Assembly (NCBI RefSeq): GCF_010119615.1 | Contig: NZ_QOVG01000003.1 | Coordinates: 62,001-126,000 of the forward strand | Direction of reading: 5' to 3' | Length of the DNA: 64,000 bases | DNA from: Pseudoxanthomonas gei | Lineage (GTDB): Bacteria > Pseudomonadota > Gammaproteobacteria > Xanthomonadales > Xanthomonadaceae | Shown: positions 37,135 to 46,625 of the stretch, piece by piece | How the letters are laid out: every line of letters starts with the position of its first letter | Numbering within the stretch: the stretch's first letter is position 1 | Notes under the pieces: model-generated | The model's input: the letters and a program-made list of their open reading frames with translations, nothing else | What the model was told of the DNA's origin: nothing | The model's database searches: none | Program-made: the position numbers and the translations under genes

Positions 37135-37168
37135 AAGCCGCGGGCTGATAAGCTCGCGGCTTCTTTTT
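37135..37168 (+). terminator. intrinsic terminator after mscL
   Basis: An eight-base stem AAGCCGCG (37135-37142) with CGCGGCTT (37155-37162), then CTTTTT at 37163-37168. Confidence 0.85.
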
Positions 37169-37183
37169 GCTGCGGAACATGCC

Positions 37184-38599
37184 ATGCGCTTGCTGCCTCT
37201 TGTCCTTGCACTTTCGATTTCACCAGGCCTGCTGGCAGCAGAGCGCGAAACACGTATCCCCGACACGGCACTGGCCATTGCCGCGCAGTTGCGCGCACAG
37301 GCACTGGCCGACGTCACCGGTTGGAAAACCGTTGAAGCGCTGACCACCGAAGTCGGCCCGCGCCTGGCCGGCAGCGAGGCCGACGCGCGTGCCGTGGCCT
37401 GGGCGCAGGCAAGGTTCAAGGCGTTGGGCTTCGACAAGGTCTGGACCGAACCGGTGACCTTCCCGCGCTGGGAACGGCGCGGCGAGACCGCGGCGATCCT
37501 CGGCGCCAGCGCCCAGCCATTGACCATCACCGCGCTGGGTGGAAGCCCGGGCGGGAAGATCGAAGCCGAGGTGGTTCGCTTCGCCGACCTGGCCGCGCTG
37601 GAAGCGGCGCCGGAAGCATCGCTGGCCGGCAAGATCGCCTTCGTCGACTACCAGATGCAATCGGCGCGCGACGGCAGCGACTATCGCAATGGCAGTGCGA
37701 TCCGGGGCAAGGGGCCGTCGGCGGCCATCCGCAAGGGCGCCGTCGGTTTCCTGATGCGCTCGGCCGGCACCGACCACCACCGCGTCGCGCATACCGGCAT
37801 CACCCGTTTCGATGAAGGGCTGACACCGGTGCCTTCGGCCTCGCTCACCATTCCCGATGCCGACCAGCTCGCGCGCGTGCTGGCGATCGGACCGGCGCGC
37901 GTGCGCCTGTCGCTGGATTGTGGCTGGAACGGCGAGGCGACTTCCTACAACGTCATCGGCGAGATCACCGGGCGCAGCCTGCCCCGGGAAGTGGTGCTGA
38001 TCGGTGGTCACCTGGATTCATGGGACCTGGGCACCGGCGCGATCGACGATGCCGCCGGCGTCGGTATCACCATGGCCGCCGGCCACCTGATCGGCCAGCT
38101 GAAGCAGGCACCCAAACGCACGATCCGCGTGGTCGCCTTCGCCAACGAGGAACAGGGCCTGTACGGCGGCAAGGCCTACGCCGCCCGGCACGCAAGCGAT
38201 GCCGCTCGCCACCAGCTGGGCGCCGAAAGCGACTTCGGTGCCGGTCGCATCTACGGTTTCAACACCGGCGCACCCGCGCATGCGCGTGCAGCGACGCTGC
38301 AGATCGCCGAAGCATTGAAGCCATTGGGCATCGAGTACCTGGCCGACAAGGGCGACGCGGGTCCGGATATCGGGCCCATCGCCGGGAAGGGCGCGACCTG
38401 GGCGTGGCTGGGACAGGACGGCAGCGACTACTTCGACCTGCACCACAACGCCGATGACACCTTGGACAAGATCGATCCCCAGGCGCTGGCCCAGAACGTC
38501 GCGGCCTACACCGTGTTCGCCTACCTGGCGGCGGAAGCGGACGGGGATTTCGGCAGCGTGGTGAAAGCAGAGGTTGTGGAAGCTGCGCCGGGCAAGTGA
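37184..38599 (+). CDS. exported M28-family metallopeptidase
   Basis: 471 residues with a signal peptide (MRLLPLVLALSISPGLLAA). The di-zinc site motifs are GGHLDSWD (H276, D278), DDAAG (D288/D289), NEEQG (E322 catalytic, E323 ligand) and a distal LHHNADDT (histidine ligand). A PA-like insert (about 90-230) precedes the catalytic core. This fits the exported glutamate carboxypeptidase / aminopeptidase branch of Xanthomonadaceae. It likely works in the periplasm or medium. Confidence 0.92.
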   Translation: MRLLPLVLALSISPGLLAAERETRIPDTALAIAAQLRAQALADVTGWKTVEALTTEVGPRLAGSEADARAVAWAQARFKALGFDKVWTEPVTFPRWERRGETAAILGASAQPLTITALGGSPGGKIEAEVVRFADLAALEAAPEASLAGKIAFVDYQMQSARDGSDYRNGSAIRGKGPSAAIRKGAVGFLMRSAGTDHHRVAHTGITRFDEGLTPVPSASLTIPDADQLARVLAIGPARVRLSLDCGWNGEATSYNVIGEITGRSLPREVVLIGGHLDSWDLGTGAIDDAAGVGITMAAGHLIGQLKQAPKRTIRVVAFANEEQGLYGGKAYAARHASDAARHQLGAESDFGAGRIYGFNTGAPAHARAATLQIAEALKPLGIEYLADKGDAGPDIGPIAGKGATWAWLGQDGSDYFDLHHNADDTLDKIDPQALAQNVAAYTVFAYLAAEADGDFGSVVKAEVVEAAPGK

Positions 38600-38654
38600 C
38601 CGGCGTTGGTCCGGATTGCGCAAGCAAGCCGCGGTAACACGCCTAGTGCAGGAA

Positions 38655-38674
38655 CAGCCGGGCAAGCCCGGCTC
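38655..38674. repeat. single GCCGGGC-type palindromic repeat
   Basis: AGCCGGGCAAGCCCGGCTCT, the same palindromic core as the two copies at 25347-25438. It lies in the convergent gap between the M28 peptidase and the RNA methyltransferase. Confidence 0.65.
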
Positions 38675-38680
38675 TCCACA

Positions 38681-39544
38681 TCAGTGGTGACGCCATTGGG
38701 CCAGGAACACGGCGGTGGCGGCGGCGACGTTGAGGCTTTCCACCGCGCCGGAACCGGGGATCGACAATTGCAGGTCGCAGTCCTGCGCCAGTTCCTCGTC
38801 CATGCCTTCCCCCTCGGCGCCCATCACGTACACCAGCCGCTGCGGCAATGCGGTGGAAAACAGGTCCTGTCCGCCACGCACGACGGTCGCCGCGAGGGTG
38901 AAGCCGGCGGCGCGCAGCCCTGCCAGGGCATCCTCGCGATCCTGCATGCGCACCAGCGGTACATGCTCGGCGCCACCCTCGGCCACGCGGGCGGCTGCGC
39001 CTGATACCGACAGCGTCGATGCCTGCGACTGCAGGATGGCCGATACGCCGAAATGCGCGGCCGAACGCAGGATCGCGCCGAAATTGTGCGGATTGCCCAC
39101 GCCATCCAGCCACAGTGCCAGCACCGGCCCGGCCGGCAGCGACTGCAGCCATGCCGGCAATGAGTGCGGCTCCACCCGCAATACATCGGCGACCACGCCT
39201 TCGTGATGCGAACTGGCGGCCAGTTTGCCCAGGTCCGCTTCCTCCACCACCCGATAGCCGATGCGCTGTTTCACGCACCAGGCCAGCAGCGGCTGCAGCT
39301 GCGGAATGCGGGATTCCAGCAGGTAGATCTTGCGGATCGCGTCGGGGCGATGGGCGAACACGGCCTGCACGGCGTTGAGGCCGTAATAGCGCAGCTCGGG
39401 CTTGTTGCCCGCGTCGCGGCGGGGGACGAAACCCTCGTCACGCGCACCGGCAACTTCCTGGCGCCGGTCCACGTTCTCGCGCTTGCGGGTGTCGGCGGTG
39501 CGGATGCTGGCCTGCTCCCAGGGGGAAGGCGGTTTACTGGTCAT
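38681..39544 (-). CDS. TrmH/SpoU-family RNA 2'-O-methyltransferase
   Basis: 287 residues from the ATG at 39544. An N-terminal substrate-recognition domain (GLNAVQAVF...IRKIYLLESRIPQL) precedes the knotted SPOUT methyltransferase domain. The three SpoU motifs are NPHNFGAILRSAAHFG, VMGAEGEGM and LSIPGSGAVESLNVAAATAV. The target (23S rRNA or tRNA) cannot be decided. The 45-residue basic, low-complexity N-terminal tail is unusual. It overlaps the GNAT gene by 11 bases. Confidence 0.92.
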   Translation of the reverse strand: MTSKPPSPWEQASIRTADTRKRENVDRRQEVAGARDEGFVPRRDAGNKPELRYYGLNAVQAVFAHRPDAIRKIYLLESRIPQLQPLLAWCVKQRIGYRVVEEADLGKLAASSHHEGVVADVLRVEPHSLPAWLQSLPAGPVLALWLDGVGNPHNFGAILRSAAHFGVSAILQSQASTLSVSGAAARVAEGGAEHVPLVRMQDREDALAGLRAAGFTLAATVVRGGQDLFSTALPQRLVYVMGAEGEGMDEELAQDCDLQLSIPGSGAVESLNVAAATAVFLAQWRHH

Positions 39545-40076
39545 CGTCGAGATTCCTGCGTACTTTGGCGAACACGCGCAGATCATGCAGCACCCCGCGC
39601 TTGAATACTGCCGCGCGTTGCACGCCCTCTTCCAGGAAGCCGTTGCGGCGCAGCACCTGGGCCGAGCCGATGTTGAAGCCCAGGACCGTGGCGTACAGCC
39701 GGTACAGCTGCAATTCGCGCATGACCCAGGGCGCGAACACCGATACCGCGCCGGTCATGGTGCCCTTGCCCCAGTGCGCGCGGCCCAGCCAGTAGCCGAA
39801 TTCGGCGGCGTGCGCACGCTCGCCCAGGCCGGGACTCGCGGCGATGCCCCCGCAGGCTTCGCCATCGATCTCGACGGCGAAGATCGGGCCGGACAGGTCG
39901 AGGACGCGGCCGGACAGGAAGTCTTCGCCGTCCTCGCGCGTGTACGGTGAGGGGAAGCGGTCACTGACCCCACGTGCCACCTGCGAGTCGTCGGCGTGGC
40001 GCAGCAGGCTTTCCAGATCGGCCTCGCGCCAGCGCCTCAGCACGAAACCCTCGCCCTGCAGCGTGATCTCAGCCAT
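39534..40076 (-). CDS. GNAT-family N-acetyltransferase
   Basis: 180 residues, RimJ/RimL-like. FVLRRWREADLESLLRHADD, the acetyl-CoA segment EFGYWLGRAHWGKGTMTGAV and the N-x-x-S-x-x-V-L-R-x-x-G-F motif (FNIGSAQVLRRNGFLEEGV) are present. Its substrate is unknown; protein N-termini or small amines are usual. It overlaps the RND permease by eight bases and the methyltransferase by 11, so all are co-translated. Confidence 0.88.
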   Translation of the reverse strand: MAEITLQGEGFVLRRWREADLESLLRHADDSQVARGVSDRFPSPYTREDGEDFLSGRVLDLSGPIFAVEIDGEACGGIAASPGLGERAHAAEFGYWLGRAHWGKGTMTGAVSVFAPWVMRELQLYRLYATVLGFNIGSAQVLRRNGFLEEGVQRAAVFKRGVLHDLRVFAKVRRNLDDDQ

Positions 40077-43000
40077 GTCCGCCTACCGCCGGCGTTTCGG
40101 CTTCCAGCTTCTCCAGCTCGTGGGCCACCGCTTCGGGTGACCGGGTGAAAGGAGCGAGCACGCTGTAGGCCGCCGGCACCACCAGCAGCGACAGCAGGGT
40201 GGAGAAGGCCACGCCGAAGATGATCACCACGCCGATGGTGGCGCGGCTGGCCGAACCAGGGCCGCCTGCCAGCACCAGCGGCACCGCGCCCATGATGGTG
40301 GCGATGGACGTCATCAGGATCGGCCGCAGCCGCACCGTGCAGGACTCGATGATGGCCTGGTGCACGCTGCGGCCTTCGTCGCGCAGCTGGTTGGCGAACT
40401 CGACGATCAGGATGCCGTTCTTGGCCGCCAGCCCCACCAGCATCACGATGCCGATCTGGCTGAACAGGTTCATGGTGCCGCCGGTGATCCACAGGCCCAG
40501 CAAGGCACCGAGCACGCCCAGTGGCACGGTCAGCATGATGCCGAGCGGATGGATGAAGCTTTCGAACTGTGCCGCCAGCGCCAGGTACACGATCAGCAGC
40601 GCCAGGGCGAAGGTGAACAGCACGGCGCCACCGGCCTGCTGGAACTCGCGGGACTCGCCCTTCCAGTCGATCTGCGCATAGTCCGGCAGTTCTTCGGCCA
40701 CCACTTCCCGGGTCCAGGCGATCGCCTCGCCCATCGGATAACCCGGCGCCAGCCCCGCCGAGATGGAAATGGCGCGCAGGCGGTTGAAGCGGTTGAGCGA
40801 ACCCGGCTCGGCGACTTCGCTCAGGGTGACCAGGTTCGACAGCGGCACCAGGTCGCCGCTGCTGGAACGCACCTGGATGGCCTGCAGGTCGGCGGGACTG
40901 GCGCGGCCTTCGCGGCCGGCCTGCACCAGCACGTCGTATTCCTCGCCGTTGTCGACGAAGGTGGTGACCTGGCGCGAACCCATCATCGTTTCCAGCGCAC
41001 TGCCGACTTCCGATACCGACACGCCCAGGTCGGCGGCGCGCTCGCGGTTGATGTCCACGCGCATCTGCGGGCGGGTTTCCTTGTAGTCGGAATCGGCGCC
41101 GACGATGCCGGGGTTGTCCTGCATGCGCGCCAGCAGCTTGTCGCGCCACTGCGCGATCTCGGCGTAGTCCGGCCCACCCAGCACCACGGTGAAGGGCTGG
41201 CCGCGCGAGCGCACCAGGCCGCCACTGACCTGGGTGCGCGCGCGCACGCCGGTCAGCACCGACAGCCGCTTCTGCATGTCGGCGGCCACCGCGGCCGTGT
41301 CCTGCTCGCGCTTGTCCCAGTCCTGCAGGAATACCGACATGCGCCCGGTATGCATTTCCTCGCTGGCGCCAAACCCGCCCGGCACGCGCGGGTTGGCGCG
41401 CATGATCGGCTGGCCCTCGCCTATGAGTGGCGCGACGATGGCTTCGACCTGCTGCATCTGCCGCACGGTGTAGTCGTAACCGGCACCTTCCGGGCCGTCG
41501 ATCAGCACCTGGAACGAGCCGCGGTCTTCGGCCGGCGCCAGTTCGGAGGGAATGACCCGGAACAGCAGCACCGCCAGCACCATCGCCACGACCATCAGCC
41601 CGCCGAACAGCCAGCTGCGGTGCACGGTCTTTTCCAGGGTGCGCTGGTAGCCACGGCTGACCTTGTCGAACTGGCGATTGACCCATCCACTGACCCGGTT
41701 CGGCCTGTTGTTGCCCGCGCCGTCCTTCGAGTGCGCCTTCAGCAGCTTGGAAGACATCATCGGGGTCAGGGTCAGCGCGACGAAGGCGGAAATCGCGACC
41801 GCCGCGGCCAGGGCCACCGACAGTTCTCGGAACAGGCGGCCGGTGTTGCCTTCCAGGAAACCGACCGGCAGGAATACCGCGACCAGCACCGCAGTGGTGG
41901 CCAGCACGGCGAACGCGACCTGTTCGGTGCCGCGCTTGGCCGCGACCAGCGGCGGCTCGCCCAGGTCGACGCGGCGCTGGATGTTTTCCACCACCACGAT
42001 GGCATCGTCCACCACCAGGCCGATGCACAGCACCAGCGCCAGCAGGGTCAGCAGGTTGATCGAGAATCCGAACGCATACAGGGCGATGAACGAGGCGACC
42101 AGGCAGACCGGCACCGTGACCGCCGGGATCATCGCCGCGCGCACGCTGCCCAGGAACAGCCAGATCACCAGCAGCACCAGCACGATGCCTTCGATCAGCG
42201 TTTCGTAGACACGGTCGACCGCGGCGTCGATGAACGTGGTGGTGTCGAAGGCCACGAAGATGTCGGTGCCCTTCGGTAGCGAGGTGCGGATGACGTCGGC
42301 CTGCGCGCGCACCGCGCGGGCGACGTCCAGGCTGTTGGCGGTGGAGGTCTTGACGATGCCCAGGCCGACGTTGGGCACACCATTGCTCTTGAAGTAGGCC
42401 CGACGCTCCTCGGAAGCCAGTTCGACCTTGGCCACGTCGCCCAGGCGTACCACGTAGCCATCGGCGCCCTTGCCGAGCGGGATGCGGGCGAAGTCTTCCG
42501 GCTTCTGGTAGCCGCGGGTGACACGCAGGGTGAAGTCGCGATCGGCCGACTCGATGCGTCCGGCCGGCGGCTCCACGTTTTCGCTGGCCAGCGCGTTTTC
42601 GACGTCGGAGACCGCCAGCCCCCGCGCCGCCATCTGGTCGCGGTCCAGCCACACGCGCATGGCATAGCGCTGCTGGCCGCCGATGCGGACCTGGGCGACG
42701 CCATCGATGCTGGACAGCCGGTCGACCACGTAGCGCTCGGCGTAGTCGCTGAGCTGCAGCGTGTCCATCGTGCTGGAGCTCATGTTGAGCCAGATGATGG
42801 GGTCGGCATCGGCTTCGACCTTGGCGATCTCCGGCGCGTCCGCTTCCTCGGGCATGCGGTCGATGACCCGGCTGACGGCATCGCGCACATCGTTCGCCGA
42901 GGCCTCGATGTCGCGCGAGAGGTTGAATTCGATGCTGATGTTGGAACGGCCGTTGGCGCTGCGCGACTCGATGGTGTTGACGCCTTCGATGCCGGACAGC

Positions 43001-43209
43001 GCATCCTCCAGCACCTGGGTGATGCGGGTTTCCACCACCGAGGCCGACGCACCCCGGTAATTGACCGACACCGAGACGATCGGCGGATCGATGGCCGGCA
43101 ATTCGCGCAGGGTAAGACGGCTGAACGACATCACGCCCAGCACGATCAGCAGCAGGCTCATCACCACGGCGAACACCGGGCGCTTGATCGACAGGTCGGA
43201 CAGCTTCAT
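40069..43209 (-). CDS. RND efflux permease (HAE1 family)
   Basis: 1046 residues, the standard HAE1 trimeric proton antiporter length. Twelve helices arranged as two repeats with large periplasmic loops after TM1 and TM7. The proton-relay aspartates are in TM4 (GLVVDDAIVVVENIQR). SIKRPVFAVV at the N-terminus and the FFLPVGF-like TM6 region are typical of multidrug pumps of the MdtC/VexF-like group. It pairs with the adaptor six bases upstream. No outer-membrane channel gene is present, so a TolC-like protein encoded elsewhere is needed. Confidence 0.95.
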   Translation of the reverse strand: MKLSDLSIKRPVFAVVMSLLLIVLGVMSFSRLTLRELPAIDPPIVSVSVNYRGASASVVETRITQVLEDALSGIEGVNTIESRSANGRSNISIEFNLSRDIEASANDVRDAVSRVIDRMPEEADAPEIAKVEADADPIIWLNMSSSTMDTLQLSDYAERYVVDRLSSIDGVAQVRIGGQQRYAMRVWLDRDQMAARGLAVSDVENALASENVEPPAGRIESADRDFTLRVTRGYQKPEDFARIPLGKGADGYVVRLGDVAKVELASEERRAYFKSNGVPNVGLGIVKTSTANSLDVARAVRAQADVIRTSLPKGTDIFVAFDTTTFIDAAVDRVYETLIEGIVLVLLVIWLFLGSVRAAMIPAVTVPVCLVASFIALYAFGFSINLLTLLALVLCIGLVVDDAIVVVENIQRRVDLGEPPLVAAKRGTEQVAFAVLATTAVLVAVFLPVGFLEGNTGRLFRELSVALAAAVAISAFVALTLTPMMSSKLLKAHSKDGAGNNRPNRVSGWVNRQFDKVSRGYQRTLEKTVHRSWLFGGLMVVAMVLAVLLFRVIPSELAPAEDRGSFQVLIDGPEGAGYDYTVRQMQQVEAIVAPLIGEGQPIMRANPRVPGGFGASEEMHTGRMSVFLQDWDKREQDTAAVAADMQKRLSVLTGVRARTQVSGGLVRSRGQPFTVVLGGPDYAEIAQWRDKLLARMQDNPGIVGADSDYKETRPQMRVDINRERAADLGVSVSEVGSALETMMGSRQVTTFVDNGEEYDVLVQAGREGRASPADLQAIQVRSSSGDLVPLSNLVTLSEVAEPGSLNRFNRLRAISISAGLAPGYPMGEAIAWTREVVAEELPDYAQIDWKGESREFQQAGGAVLFTFALALLIVYLALAAQFESFIHPLGIMLTVPLGVLGALLGLWITGGTMNLFSQIGIVMLVGLAAKNGILIVEFANQLRDEGRSVHQAIIESCTVRLRPILMTSIATIMGAVPLVLAGGPGSASRATIGVVIIFGVAFSTLLSLLVVPAAYSVLAPFTRSPEAVAHELEKLEAETPAVGGHG

Positions 43210-43215
43210 GGGCGA

Positions 43216-44298
43216 TCAGCCCTTCGCCGCGGCGGGCTTCTGCGCACGCGGCGCCTTGCCGTCTACGACCTTGCTGCCAGCGCGCAGCTTGCCGGTGCCA
43301 TCGACCACGATGCGCTCGCCCGCCTTGATGCCCTGGGTGATCTCGGCCTTGCCCGAACTGCGCGCACCCACCTCGACCTTGGCCTGTTCGACGCTGCCAT
43401 CGGCCTTGACCCGGTACACGAAGGTGTCGCGCCCGACCTGCACCAGCGCGATCTCGGGCACGATCAGGGCCTGGCGCTCCGGTCGTGACAGCTGTACTTC
43501 CATCAGCATGCCCGGGCGCAGCGCGCGGTCGGGGTTGGGGAAATCGCCACGCACCACGACTGCACGCGTGGCGGCGTCGATGCGCGCATCGATGGTGCTG
43601 ACCACGCCCTCGAAGTCACGCCCGGGATAGGAGGTGCTGTGCGCGAGCAGGGTCTGGCCATTGGCCACGTTGGCGAGCTGGCTTTCGGGCACCGGGAAGT
43701 CGACGTAGACGCGGGAAATGTCATCCAGGGTGGCGATCACCGTGCTCGGGGTAATCAATGCGCCGGGGCTGACCTGGCGGATGCCGAGCACCCCGGCGAA
43801 AGGCGCGCGCACGTTGCGGTCGCCGATGTCCGAACGGGTCTGCTGCACGCGCGCGGCGGCGGCGTCGCGGATCGCCTTCTGCGTATCCAGCGAGGCGCGC
43901 GCCACCAGTTGCTGGTCGGCCAGCGTCACCTGGCGGCGATACAGCCGGTCGGCCTCGGCGAAGGTGGCCTGCGCCTCGACCAGCGAGGCCCGTTGCGAAT
44001 CGCCGCGCAGGGTGATCAGCGGCGCGCCGGCGCGAACCTCGTCGCCGCTCTCGAAGTGCACGTCCTGCACGACTTCACTGACCTTGGAAGTCAGGGTGAC
44101 CGATTCGCGCGCCTTGGCCGTGCCGATCGCCTGCAGGGTGTCGCTCCAGGCAGAGGGCTGCACGACCAGCATGGTGACCGGAACCGGCGCGGAGCGCCCT
44201 TCATCGGGGCGCGTGGCCGCCTTGTCCTTGCCGCACGCAACGACCAGGGGAATGAGCATTGCAAGCAACGCAACGCGCGCGCCGGATCGGATCAGCAT
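43216..44298 (-). CDS. RND efflux periplasmic adaptor (lipoprotein)
   Basis: 360 residues from the ATG at 44298. The lipobox LLAMLIPLVVAC leads to a cysteine about 22 residues in, so the protein is anchored in the inner membrane's outer leaflet. The adaptor order follows: barrel-sandwich (VTLTSKVSEVVQDVHFESGDEV), an alpha-hairpin (about 100-150), and the second lipoyl/beta-barrel segment (APFAGVLGIRQVSPGALI, FPVPESQLANV). The upstream GTG at 44325 adds nine residues before the signal and was rejected. It joins the permease to an outer-membrane channel. A TAAACT -10-like box is at 44334-44329. Confidence 0.93.
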   Translation of the reverse strand: MLIRSGARVALLAMLIPLVVACGKDKAATRPDEGRSAPVPVTMLVVQPSAWSDTLQAIGTAKARESVTLTSKVSEVVQDVHFESGDEVRAGAPLITLRGDSQRASLVEAQATFAEADRLYRRQVTLADQQLVARASLDTQKAIRDAAAARVQQTRSDIGDRNVRAPFAGVLGIRQVSPGALITPSTVIATLDDISRVYVDFPVPESQLANVANGQTLLAHSTSYPGRDFEGVVSTIDARIDAATRAVVVRGDFPNPDRALRPGMLMEVQLSRPERQALIVPEIALVQVGRDTFVYRVKADGSVEQAKVEVGARSSGKAEITQGIKAGERIVVDGTGKLRAGSKVVDGKAPRAQKPAAAKG

Positions 44299-44609
44299 GG
44301 AGGGTCCCGTAATCTTGGTTACCACCGGAGTTTACCGGTCCGGGGTTAACGCCTGTGTGTTGGACAGGTTGACGGCCAGGCCTGGTCCACAGCCATGACC
44401 AATGGCCCTTGTGCCAGCTTCAGATGGCTCCTGCCGTTGTATCCGCGAGCAGCAGGAGATCGCTCGAAACAACAGAGACCAATAGAGAAATTAGTCATCG
44501 CGGCGAACGCCGGGCCCCAGCTGGCAGCGCTGTGGAGCGTGGGTCCTGGCTTGACCAGCCATTTGGCTGTTGAACGCCGCCGGGATGAGGCAATGTGTTC
44601 TTGTCAGCG
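44299..44609. other. intergenic gap between the RND adaptor and cysNC
   Basis: 311 bases. Apart from the TAAACT -10-like box for the adaptor gene near 44331 (minus strand) I see no gene, hairpin terminator or repeat. It contains the end of the cysNC transcript and the start of the efflux unit, so both directions are minus-strand and a terminator would be expected but is not obvious. Confidence 0.4.
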
Positions 44610-46475
44610 TCAGGACAGGCCGAGCTTTTCCAGCACCTGCGCCGCCAGCTTTTCCGGGGAAGCACTGGCCGCATCAAGCCGCAATTCGGCGTGTTCCGGA
44701 ATTTCGTAGGCCGAGTCGATACCGGTGAAGTTGGGAATCTCGCCGGCACGCGCCTTCCTGTAAAGACCCTTGACGTCGCGTTCCTCGGCCAACGCCAGCG
44801 GCACGTCGACGAAGATTTCCATGAACTCGCCCTCTTCGAAACGCGCGCGCGCCATCTGCCGCTCGGCGCGGAACGGGGAAATGAAACTGACCAGCACGAT
44901 CAGGCCCGCATCGGCCATCAGCCGCGCGACTTCGGCGACGCGGCGGATGTTCTCCACGCGGTCCTCGTCGGTGAAGCCGAGGTCGCGGTTGAGCCCGTGG
45001 CGCACGTTGTCGCCGTCCAGCAGGAAGGTGTGGTAACCCAGCGCGTGCAGGCGCTTGTCGACCAGGTTGGCGATGGTGGACTTGCCCGCGCCGGACAGGC
45101 CGGTGAACCACAGCACCCGCGGCGCCTGGCCCTTGATGCGCGCGCGCGCGGCCTTGTCGACTTCGAGATGCTGCCAGTGCACGTTGCCGGCGCGACGCAG
45201 GGCGAAGTCGAGGGTGCCGGCGGCGACGGTGTTGTTGCTGTGCCGGTCGATGAGGATGAAGCCGCCCAGCGCGCGGTTTTCCGCATAGGGCGCGAAGGCG
45301 ATAGACTCGTCCAGGCTCAGGTTGACGTAGGCGACCTCGTTCAACTCCAGGCGCTTGGCGGCCAGGTGTTCCTGGGTGTTGACGTCGATGCGGTGCTTGA
45401 TCTCGCTGACCGTGGCCGCGACCGTGCGCGCCCCGATCTTGAGCCAGTACGGCCGGCCCGGCAGCAGCGCCGCATCGTCCATCCACAGCAGGTGCGCGGC
45501 GAATTGGTCGGCCACCTGCGGCGGATCGCCCGCCGCGGCGATCACGTCGCCACGACTGATATCGATCTCGTCGGCCAGGGTCAGCGTCACTGCCTGTCCG
45601 GCGCGCGCGACCTGCGCTTCGCGGTCGCCGACAAAGACCCTGGCCACGCGCGAACGGCGGCCCGAGGGCAGCGCCACCACGTCATCGCCCGGCCGGGTGC
45701 TGCCTGCGGCAATGGTGCCGGCGAAGCCGCGGAAATTCTGGTTCGGGCGGCTGACGTACTGCACCGGCAGGCGCAGGCCATCACTGGCTTCCCGGGCAGA
45801 AAGTTCCACGGTCTCCAGATGCTCGAGCAGGCTGGGCCCCGGGTACCACGGCATGGCGTCCGAATGCTGCGACAGGTTGTCGCCGTTCAAGGCCGACAGC
45901 GGGATGCAGGTGACCTGGGCGAGGCCGAGTTGCGCGGCCAGCGCCTGGTAGCCGCTGACGATCTCTTCGTAGACGGCCTGGTCGTAGTCGACCAGGTCCA
46001 TCTTGTTCACCGCCAGCACCACGTGGCGAATGCCCAGCAGCGACACGATGTAGCTGTGCCGGCGGGTCTGGGTCAGCAGGCCTTTTCTTGCATCCACCAG
46101 CACCACCGCAACATCGGCGGTGGACGCACCGGTGGCCATGTTGCGCGTGTACTGCTCGTGTCCCGGGCAGTCGGCGACGATGAACTTGCGGCGTTCGGTG
46201 TCGAAATAGCGGTAGGCGACGTCGATGGTGATGCCCTGCTCGCGCTCGGCGGCCAGGCCATCCAGCAACAGCGCGTAGTCGATCTCGCCACCACGGGTGC
46301 CATGGCGCTTGCTGTCGGCGCTGAGCGCGGCCAGCTGGTCGTCGAACAGGCGCTTGCTGTCGTACAGCAGCCGCCCGATCAGCGTGCTCTTGCCATCGTC
46401 GACGCTGCCGCAGGTGATGAAGCGCAGCAGCGGCTTTTCTTCGTGCTGCTTGAGGTAGCTGGCGATGTCAGACAT
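44610..46475 (-). CDS. cysNC: bifunctional sulfate adenylyltransferase large subunit / adenylylsulfate kinase (CysN-CysC fusion)
   Basis: 621 residues from the ATG at 46475. The N-terminal two-thirds is a GTPase (P-loop GSVDDGKS at 23-30, [23 protein letters not shown]) with elongation-factor-like beta-barrels, the CysN part. The C-terminal third is APS kinase (P-loop GLSGAGKST at about 459-467, [15 protein letters not shown]). CysN with CysD activates sulfate to APS; the CysC part makes PAPS. The 41-codon longer start runs over an inverted repeat and was rejected. Confidence 0.97.
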   Translation of the reverse strand: MSDIASYLKQHEEKPLLRFITCGSVDDGKSTLIGRLLYDSKRLFDDQLAALSADSKRHGTRGGEIDYALLLDGLAAEREQGITIDVAYRYFDTERRKFIVADCPGHEQYTRNMATGASTADVAVVLVDARKGLLTQTRRHSYIVSLLGIRHVVLAVNKMDLVDYDQAVYEEIVSGYQALAAQLGLAQVTCIPLSALNGDNLSQHSDAMPWYPGPSLLEHLETVELSAREASDGLRLPVQYVSRPNQNFRGFAGTIAAGSTRPGDDVVALPSGRRSRVARVFVGDREAQVARAGQAVTLTLADEIDISRGDVIAAAGDPPQVADQFAAHLLWMDDAALLPGRPYWLKIGARTVAATVSEIKHRIDVNTQEHLAAKRLELNEVAYVNLSLDESIAFAPYAENRALGGFILIDRHSNNTVAAGTLDFALRRAGNVHWQHLEVDKAARARIKGQAPRVLWFTGLSGAGKSTIANLVDKRLHALGYHTFLLDGDNVRHGLNRDLGFTDEDRVENIRRVAEVARLMADAGLIVLVSFISPFRAERQMARARFEEGEFMEIFVDVPLALAEERDVKGLYRKARAGEIPNFTGIDSAYEIPEHAELRLDAASASPEKLAAQVLEKLGLS

Positions 46476-46480
46476 GGGAT

Positions 46481-46590
46481 CCCCTTTGGAAAAGGGGGGC
46501 AAGGGCGGATTTGCTCTTGATCTTGATCTCGATGTTTCCAAGGGGTATCGCGAAGAGCAAATCCCCCTCAGTCCCCATTTTGCAAAGGGG
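46481..46590. repeat. inverted repeat with 38-base arms between cysD and cysNC
   Basis: The left arm 46481-46518 and the right arm 46553-46590 are near-perfect inverted copies (CCCCTTTGGAAAAG... against CTTTTGCAAAGGGG-like ends), with a 34-base loop. The CCCCTTT/AAAGGGG ends match a repeat widespread between proteobacterial genes. It would form a long hairpin in the cysDN mRNA, just before the cysNC start. Confidence 0.75.
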
Positions 46591-46625
46591 GAGGCCAAAG
46601 CGGGTGCTCGCGTGGATCCCGGCCA

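Noticed and set aside
40037-42652. An 871-codon minus-strand frame and a 639-codon plus-strand frame across the RND permease
   Set aside because: Shadows of the permease reading frame (alternate frame and antisense). Both are arginine-, glycine- or histidine-rich and lack any domain.
46476-46598. A 41-codon N-terminal extension of cysNC
   Set aside because: The extension is encoded by the inverted repeat; the protein start [10 protein letters not shown] matches CysN.
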